11,363 bases of DNA from an uncultured Christensenella sp. (GTDB lineage: Bacteria > Bacillota > Clostridia > Christensenellales > UBA3700). Numbering within the stretch: position 1 is the stretch's first letter; each line of letters opens with the position of its first letter. The stretch spans positions 1-11,363 of the forward strand of contig CAJTZR010000059.1 of assembly GCA_910584035.1 (NCBI GenBank), in the 5' to 3' direction. The position numbers and the translations under genes are program-made. Below are positions 7,624-11,363 of this stretch, piece after piece. A model generated the notes under the pieces. That model was given only the letters and a program-made list of their open reading frames with translations. It was not told the DNA's origin and ran no database searches.

Positions 7624-8535
7624 TTAAATATAGCTGTTTATATCAATTTTGCAAACGATATGTTCCCAAATTGTGGCACTATCTGCAGTTGTTATACATC
7701 CATTGTTTTGCACCAACATTGCCATTAAAATTATTTCATTAAACTCGTCTAAATCATTGTTTAAAATTCTATTTAACAATAGATAATCAACAGAGTTTAC
7801 CATACCATCACCTGTTAAATCACCCAAAACAGCTACTGACAATATTTTGTCCTCATAAAGTACAAACCAACCAGTTCCAATTATATCAGTTTCACTTGCA
7901 TTGTTAAAGTTTGGCTTAGCTATTGTTATATTATCCCTATTAAAGCCTTGTAATACTAAAGTATCAATAAAGTCCTCAACAGTTGTACCTACTTGCACAC
8001 CTCCTATAACAGAGCCATTTTGAATTGTAGCAGCATTAAGTTCTGTGCTTTTTCTAAAAATTGAATTTTCTGTCATTTCAATTCCCCAAATCACATACTC
8101 ATTTGCAAAGTTGCTTTCGCTTTTATTAAAATAATTTAGTATATCAAAGCCTTTTGTAACTACATTCCATAATATTTCACTATCAATAGCAGTAATTTTA
8201 CCTTTATTTTCAACCAAACCAGCTAGTTGGAACTCAAGTGGAATATTGTTAAACTCTATTTCGTTTGAAATAATTCGTCTAATGCAATTTACATCTGCAC
8301 TATTAATCACACCATCACCAGTTAAGTCACCCAATACACTTAAATAGATAGTGTCATAAACACTTTGCTTACTATTATCGGTATAAAGTATAAGTTCATA
8401 TCCTGTTGCTACCAATTCCTTATTTTCAATAATTTTACCATTGCAATCTTTAACAACTATAAGTTCACTATCATTGTTGAAATTTGTAAGCAATTCGCTC
8501 AAAGTAGTTCCAGCTTTAATTCCACCTAATACATA
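7624..8535 (-). repeat. Duplicated C-terminal module (GTT domain plus degenerate dockerin) inside the surface protein
   Basis: Residues about 726-861 and 900-1028 of the surface protein are two copies of one module. Matching landmarks in order are GGIKAGTT / GGVQVGTT, ATGYELIL / GTGWFVLY, VLGDLTGDGVINS / VLGDLTGDGMVNS, then an aligned second half with NKGKITAIDSEILW / NNGCITTADSATIW. In related clostridial proteins I know, the second loop is normally a full D-x-N-x-D-G calcium site; here the leading aspartates are missing in both copies. The copies have diverged strongly, so the duplication is old. Confidence 0.8.
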
Positions 8536-10710
8536 TTTATTGCAATTGTTATAAATGCTATCGTCATTCAATTTGTGAATTAAATCATTTTGTTTGTAAG
8601 TTTGCCTAATTCCGTCCTTGTCTAGATAAATATAATCATAACTGCTTTCCGCTTTTACTACAAGCCCAGGGTGAATTATTCTAAATTTAATATCTATCGG
8701 CTTATTGCTACCATCAGTCCAAGCATAGTTTATACTATCCTTTAAAGATAATTTTGCGGTATATTCACCTACATTTGTACCTTTATTGCTAGTAAGTTCC
8801 ATTAAGTCTGTATTAAATGTAAAACTAAATATTTGTTCGTTGCCGTTATAAACAATTTTATCCTCTGCCACTTTTGGAATCTCTACCTTTTTAGGTTTAA
8901 TAACATATTCATATGATACTAATTCAGTACTTCCACCTATCCACTTAAACGGACTTTTTGGAGTAATAAATGCATAATATGTACCAGCTGTTGTTGCAGA
9001 ATTATTATAAATATACATTTCATTCTCATTATATCCACTTGGAACAAATTGTTTAGCATTGCCATCATAAGTAAAAGTATTTGTATTTCCGCCAGTAGGT
9101 TTTCTAACCTCATTTCCTTCAATAATTACCATAAATGTATGGTTATCAATAATTCGTGTTTCATAAATATGTGATGGATTATCAAAATCCTCACAAATAA
9201 AAGCATACGTTCCAGGTTCTTTAATTAAGTCAAAATTATCTATAACTGGTCCTCCGACACATCTAACAAAATACCCATCGGTTCTATAAGGCACTATTGC
9301 ATATCCTTCTTGAGAAATGCCATAAATATTATTGTTAGATTTAGCAAGAACACTCCAAGATAAATCTAAAAATTTAATTTCTGCAAGTTCATTGCGAAGT
9401 TCTTGAAATATAACGTTACCATCTTTATCATCTAACAACAAATAGCTATACATAAGATCTGAATCATCATCATAATAAAATGAATATTTGACTTTTTGTT
9501 GTTCACCAGCACTACCACCATAATCTTTAGTATTAACAAGTATTTGCCCTTCAGACACATTATCTTTCGTAATACCAACGTGAGTTGCTTTTCCGTTTTC
9601 CATTAATTTATCTTTAACTCTAATATAATTATCTTTAACTAAATAAACATTACATTCATCAGCGTTGCTCTCAAAAGCTCTGTAATTTTCATAAATTTGA
9701 GTACCTGCTCCAACATAAAATTTGCAAACATCAAGAGATTTTGCGACTCTTACTCCTATTTTGTTTTTTGTTATTATACCACCATTAATTTCAACAGTAG
9801 CTTCGTCTAGCCAAACACCGCCATTGTTATTGTAAGCTATTATTCCACCAGTCATTTCCATATATCCAGTAGAAATTCTAACTGCACCAGCATCTTCTAC
9901 TGAATTATTATGTACAATTCCACCATTCATAAATAACTTGCAATTTTCACCTTGAACCAACATTGCTGAACCATCTGCACTATTTCCTTTTGCTATATTA
10001 TTTGCTATCAAGCCGTCATTGATAATTATTTTAATTTCCTCACTTATGTTTTCTGGGCTATCAAATAAAATTCCTCCGCCACCAGATGACGCCTTATTAT
10101 CAAATATTTTACCGCCGTTCATAATTAAATTACCACCACGAACTAGTATACCGCCACCACCAACAGAATAACCTCCAGTAATTCCACCAGTTGATTTTGT
10201 AGTTAAATCTGTTGTGTAATCATTATAAAAAGCGTCTCTTACTGCTGTAGAGCTATATTTGCTATCTTTTAAAATTAAAGTTCCATCAACCCTAATAACA
10301 GAACCACCAGAAATAACAGATGTCAACCCTCTATTAATAAGTTTTCCATTTAAATCAAGCGTAATTGTGGTGTATTGTGGTATATAAATTGCACCATCAA
10401 AAAAACCATCACCAATACCAAAATTATGATTACCAGTAGTAGGTGCTATCCAATCGCTGTTTAAAACAACATTAACATTTTTTCCATCATTATTTGCTGA
10501 TTGAGTGACCGCATCATTCCATTTGCTAGCGTGATTACCACTCTGCAAAACAAAATCTACTGTTGTTTGAATATCTTTGCCACTATCCAAACTAGCAGAA
10601 ATATTTTCTACAAATTTGCCATTTAAAGCTAAACAACAGCTTATCACCATAAGACAAATAATGGCTACTACTAAAAAGATTATTCCTACTCTTTTTATGT
10701 TTTTTATCAT
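7624..10710 (-). CDS. Large secreted surface protein: beta-helix, Ig-like domains, two dockerin-like modules
   Basis: The 1028-residue protein starts with a positively charged segment and a hydrophobic core (about 9-24), a signal peptide. VISC (22-25) fits a lipobox, so lipid anchoring at Cys25 is possible; cleavage after Ala28 is the alternative. Residues about 100-400 form glycine-rich repeats of the type 'MNGGxIxxN' (198-205, 261-268, 286-293, 308-315), characteristic of right-handed beta-helix adhesins. Residues about 540-605 and 615-680 are Ig-like domains with (Y)xGN starts and 'GTYYAFI'/'GEYTAKL' strands, like MBG-type repeats. The C-terminus has two modules: GG(I/V)xxGTT domains at about 728 and 902, each followed by a dockerin-like loop, DLTGDGVINSAD (795-806) and DLTGDGMVNSVD (964-975). 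The second calcium loop of each is degenerate (NKGKITAID, NNGCITTAD). There is no LPXTG anchor and no enzymatic domain I recognise. AGGAGG (10719-10724) lies 8 bases before the ATG. A paralogue lies upstream at the window edge. Confidence 0.85.
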   Translation of the reverse strand: MIKNIKRVGIIFLVVAIICLMVISCCLALNGKFVENISASLDSGKDIQTTVDFVLQSGNHASKWNDAVTQSANNDGKNVNVVLNSDWIAPTTGNHNFGIGDGFFDGAIYIPQYTTITLDLNGKLINRGLTSVISGGSVIRVDGTLILKDSKYSSTAVRDAFYNDYTTDLTTKSTGGITGGYSVGGGGILVRGGNLIMNGGKIFDNKASSGGGGILFDSPENISEEIKIIINDGLIANNIAKGNSADGSAMLVQGENCKLFMNGGIVHNNSVEDAGAVRISTGYMEMTGGIIAYNNNGGVWLDEATVEINGGIITKNKIGVRVAKSLDVCKFYVGAGTQIYENYRAFESNADECNVYLVKDNYIRVKDKLMENGKATHVGITKDNVSEGQILVNTKDYGGSAGEQQKVKYSFYYDDDSDLMYSYLLLDDKDGNVIFQELRNELAEIKFLDLSWSVLAKSNNNIYGISQEGYAIVPYRTDGYFVRCVGGPVIDNFDLIKEPGTYAFICEDFDNPSHIYETRIIDNHTFMVIIEGNEVRKPTGGNTNTFTYDGNAKQFVPSGYNENEMYIYNNSATTAGTYYAFITPKSPFKWIGGSTELVSYEYVIKPKKVEIPKVAEDKIVYNGNEQIFSFTFNTDLMELTSNKGTNVGEYTAKLSLKDSINYAWTDGSNKPIDIKFRIIHPGLVVKAESSYDYIYLDKDGIRQTYKQNDLIHKLNDDSIYNNCNKYVLGGIKAGTTLSELLTNFNNDSELIVVKDCNGKIIENKELVATGYELILYTDNSKQSVYDTIYLSVLGDLTGDGVINSADVNCIRRIISNEIEFNNIPLEFQLAGLVENKGKITAIDSEILWNVVTKGFDILNYFNKSESNFANEYVIWGIEMTENSIFRKSTELNAATIQNGSVIGGVQVGTTVEDFIDTLVLQGFNRDNITIAKPNFNNASETDIIGTGWFVLYEDKILSVAVLGDLTGDGMVNSVDYLLLNRILNNDLDEFNEIILMAMLVQNNGCITTADSATIWEHIVCKIDINSYI

Positions 10711-10718
10711 AGCAAAAA

Positions 10719-10724
10719 CCTCCT
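10719..10724 (-). promoter_or_regulatory. Strong ribosome binding site of the surface-protein gene
   Basis: AGGAGG on the minus strand lies 8 bases before the ATG at 10710. It is the most complete Shine-Dalgarno sequence in the window and fixes the start. The left copy of the 29-bp repeat begins ten bases further upstream, so an RNA hairpin there could affect access to the site. Confidence 0.9.
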
Positions 10725-10733
10725 ATTTTTAGA

Positions 10734-10762
10734 TACATAGAATACATATATCTATGTACATA
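10734..10762. repeat. Left copy of a 29-bp inverted repeat with internal dyad
   Basis: This segment is the reverse complement of 10881-10909 with a single mismatch (28 of 29). It contains its own perfect dyad, TACATAGA (10734-10741) and TCTATGTA (10751-10758), around nine bases. It lies in the leader or promoter region of the surface-protein gene, ten bases upstream of its ribosome binding site. It could be an operator for a dimeric regulator or a leader hairpin in the mRNA. A weak promoter-like pair on the minus strand (TTACAA 10786-10791, 18 bp, TAATTT 10762-10767) would start transcription inside it. Confidence 0.8.
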
Positions 10763-10840
10763 AATTAGGCTTTTCGGCTATGTTTTTGTAAGATTTTTGT
10801 TAACTTTATTTATGCTTTTTACAAATTGTTTATCTTATAC

Positions 10841-10870
10841 TTGACAAATGTATATATTTAATTAGATAAT
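10841..10870 (+). promoter_or_regulatory. Possible plus-strand promoter inside the spacer
   Basis: A perfect TTGACA (10841-10846) and GATAAT (10865-10870) are separated by 18 bp. Transcription would start near 10877, directly before the right copy of the 29-bp repeat, and would meet the strong hairpin at 10943-10972 after about 95 bases. No protein gene follows on this strand, so the product, if any, would be a small RNA. Confidence 0.45.
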
Positions 10871-10880
10871 ATTCATATAA

Positions 10881-10909
10881 TATGTACATAGATATATGTA
10901 TTTTATGTA
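10881..10909. repeat. Right copy of the 29-bp inverted repeat
   Basis: This is the mirror partner of 10734-10762 (28 of 29 bases complementary, 118 bp between them). Its internal dyad is weaker than in the left copy because the mismatch falls in the second arm (TTTATGTA instead of TCTATGTA). It begins about 10 bases after the -10 element of the plus-strand promoter candidate, so divergent transcripts from the two sides could start with the same sequence. Confidence 0.8.
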
Positions 10910-10942
10910 CCACCATTTTACACTATTTAGCTAAATTAACAA

Positions 10943-10972
10943 AAAATACCCCCGATTTTCGGTGGGTATTTT
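10943..10972. terminator. Strong hairpin, probable intrinsic terminator
   Basis: Positions 10943-10955 pair with 10959-10972 with one bulged T (10963) and a TTT loop. The stem has a seven-pair GC-rich core flanked by A/T pairs. Read on the minus strand the run continues TATTTTTTG, a proper terminator tail, so it may back up the terminator of the edge gene. Read on the plus strand the 3' arm ends in TATTTTC, enough to stop a short transcript from 10877. It may act in both directions. Confidence 0.7.
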
Positions 10973-10980
10973 CAAAAAAT

Positions 10981-11015
10981 CGACTTTTTACAAAATTACG
11001 ACTTTACAAAAAATA
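10981..11015. repeat. Short tandem direct repeat, two units of 17-18 bp
   Basis: The units at 10981-10998 and 10999-11015 both begin CGACTTT and continue with TTACAAAA-type sequence. The unit differs by a small insertion or deletion. It lies in the noncoding spacer and no function is evident. Confidence 0.45.
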
Positions 11016-11188
11016 CAACAAGGCAAAATTTATACTTTTCCTTGTTAGTTTTATTAATTATTTTTTGATTTTTCAAGCCAACATTTGGCTTAAATAATAA
11101 TAGCTAACTACTATAATACTTTTCCCAAAGTCAGTCACATAATAATTGTATAAGTAAGATAACTATTTGATAATTAATATCAAAGTAC

Positions 11189-11218
11189 AACAAGACACTT
11201 ACAAATCAGTGTCTTGTT
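11189..11218 (-). terminator. Hairpin behind the edge dockerin gene, probable terminator
   Basis: A perfect 11-bp stem pairs 11189-11199 (AACAAGACACT) with 11208-11218 around an eight-base loop. It lies 44 bases after the stop codon of the minus-strand gene at 11263, a usual terminator distance. The sequence after it on the minus strand (GTACTTTGATATT) is only moderately T-rich, so termination may be weak, and the hairpin at 10943-10972 may complete it. Confidence 0.6.
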
Positions 11219-11262
11219 TGCTTAAGGTCATAGTATTTTTAAGTTTTTTATTTACAATTTAT

Positions 11263-11363
11263 TTAGATAAAGCTTTCTATATCCATTTTACCGCAGACTA
11301 CATTCCACAATATTTCAGTATCTGTGCCGTTTGGTATGTTGCCTTTGTTTATTATTAGCATTG
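11263..11363 (-). CDS. C-terminal end of a second dockerin-like surface protein (partial)
   Basis: On the minus strand a frame open to the window edge ends at TAA 11263-11265 and gives 32 complete residues starting MLIINKGN. It aligns with the C-terminus of the 1028-residue protein: MLIINKGNI matches MLVQNNGCI, and GKMDIESFI matches CKIDINSYI at the very end. EILWNVV is identical to residues 846-852 in the first dockerin module of that protein. The partial codon before the Met (xCA) fits the Ala at the same place. This is therefore the degenerate second half of a dockerin-like domain, and the gene is a paralogue in the same orientation. Its start, length and other domains lie outside the window. 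The Met is internal, not a start. Confidence 0.85.
   Translation of the reverse strand, partial: MLIINKGNIPNGTDTEILWNVVCGKMDIESFI

Larger units (their letters stand above)
10763..11262. other. 500-bp noncoding spacer between two dockerin-protein genes
   Basis: No convincing gene lies here; the longest plus-strand frame (10882-11097) runs through the right repeat copy and a strong hairpin. From left to right the spacer holds a plus-strand promoter-like pair (10841-10870), the right repeat copy (10881-10909), a strong hairpin (10943-10972), a short direct repeat (10981-11015), two small hairpins (11017-11046, 7-bp stem with 16-base loop; 11075-11091, AAGCCAA/TTGGCTT with 3-base loop) and an 11-bp hairpin (11189-11218) behind the edge gene. 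Confidence 0.65.

Noticed and set aside
8937..9122. 61-codon minus-strand frame inside the surface-protein gene
   Set aside because: It is an alternative frame of the large gene, lacks family motifs, and the main frame is supported by domain content over the same bases.
10734..10909. MITE-like mobile element bounded by the 29-bp inverted repeats
   Set aside because: No target-site duplication is seen outside the repeats, no second copy is in the window, and the left repeat is fitted to the surface-gene leader. It cannot be excluded without a genome search.
10882..11097. Plus-strand 71-codon open frame in the spacer
   Set aside because: It starts inside the inverted repeat, has no ribosome binding site, runs through the strong hairpin at 10943-10972 and has the composition of translated AT-rich noncoding DNA.
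11167..11358. Plus-strand 63-codon open frame at the right edge
   Set aside because: It overlaps the terminator hairpin and lies antisense to the dockerin-like C-terminus, which has clear homology to the neighbouring protein.

Overview
The window is low-GC bacterial DNA with Shine-Dalgarno sites of the GGAGG type, sigma-70-like promoters, short intergenic spacers inside one long minus-strand operon, and no sign of TGA recoding. The gene content (Fe-S aldo/keto reductase, NifU-like scaffold, ECF-type membrane protein, DUF1893, an exonuclease-degenerate DNA polymerase I, dockerin-bearing surface proteins) points to an anaerobic, probably gut-associated member of the Bacillota, class Clostridia. 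A finer placement cannot be read from the sequence.

Left edge (1-440): the 3' end of a plus-strand GNAT acetyltransferase converges on the minus-strand operon. A strong hairpin with a T-run, probably usable in both directions, lies between them. Positions 438-7089 hold a minus-strand series, read right to left: polA, coaE, NifU/IscU-like scaffold, two-cluster Fe-S aldo/keto reductase, ECF-like membrane protein, DUF1893 protein, and finally an alpha/beta hydrolase after a 128-bp gap that may carry its own promoter. A near-consensus promoter (TTGCAA, 17 bp, TATAAT) lies in front of polA. polA and coaE overlap by one base (TAATG), and the next four genes are 14-30 bp apart, so they are probably cotranscribed. 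The operon combines replication/repair (Pol I), the last step of coenzyme A synthesis (CoaE) and a redox/Fe-S group.

Right part (7508-11363): after a 534-bp AT-rich noncoding stretch comes a 1028-residue secreted or lipid-anchored surface protein on the minus strand. It has a signal peptide with a possible lipobox, a glycine-rich beta-helix region, Ig-like domains, and two tandem C-terminal modules, each a small domain followed by a dockerin-like segment. The second half of each dockerin is degenerate. At the right edge the last 33 codons of a second gene with the same kind of C-terminus are visible on the minus strand, so this is a tandem family of such proteins.

The 500-bp spacer between the two dockerin genes holds the least explained DNA: a 29-bp inverted repeat (28/29 matching) whose units are themselves dyads. 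One unit lies just upstream of the surface-protein ribosome binding site. The other lies just downstream of a plus-strand TTGACA/GATAAT promoter-like pair that faces a strong hairpin, which could define a small RNA of about 95 nt. No CRISPR array, tRNA, rRNA, integrase or transposase was found. No complete, clearly new system is evident; the most promising leads are the paired repeat with its possible small RNA, and the degenerate-dockerin gene family.
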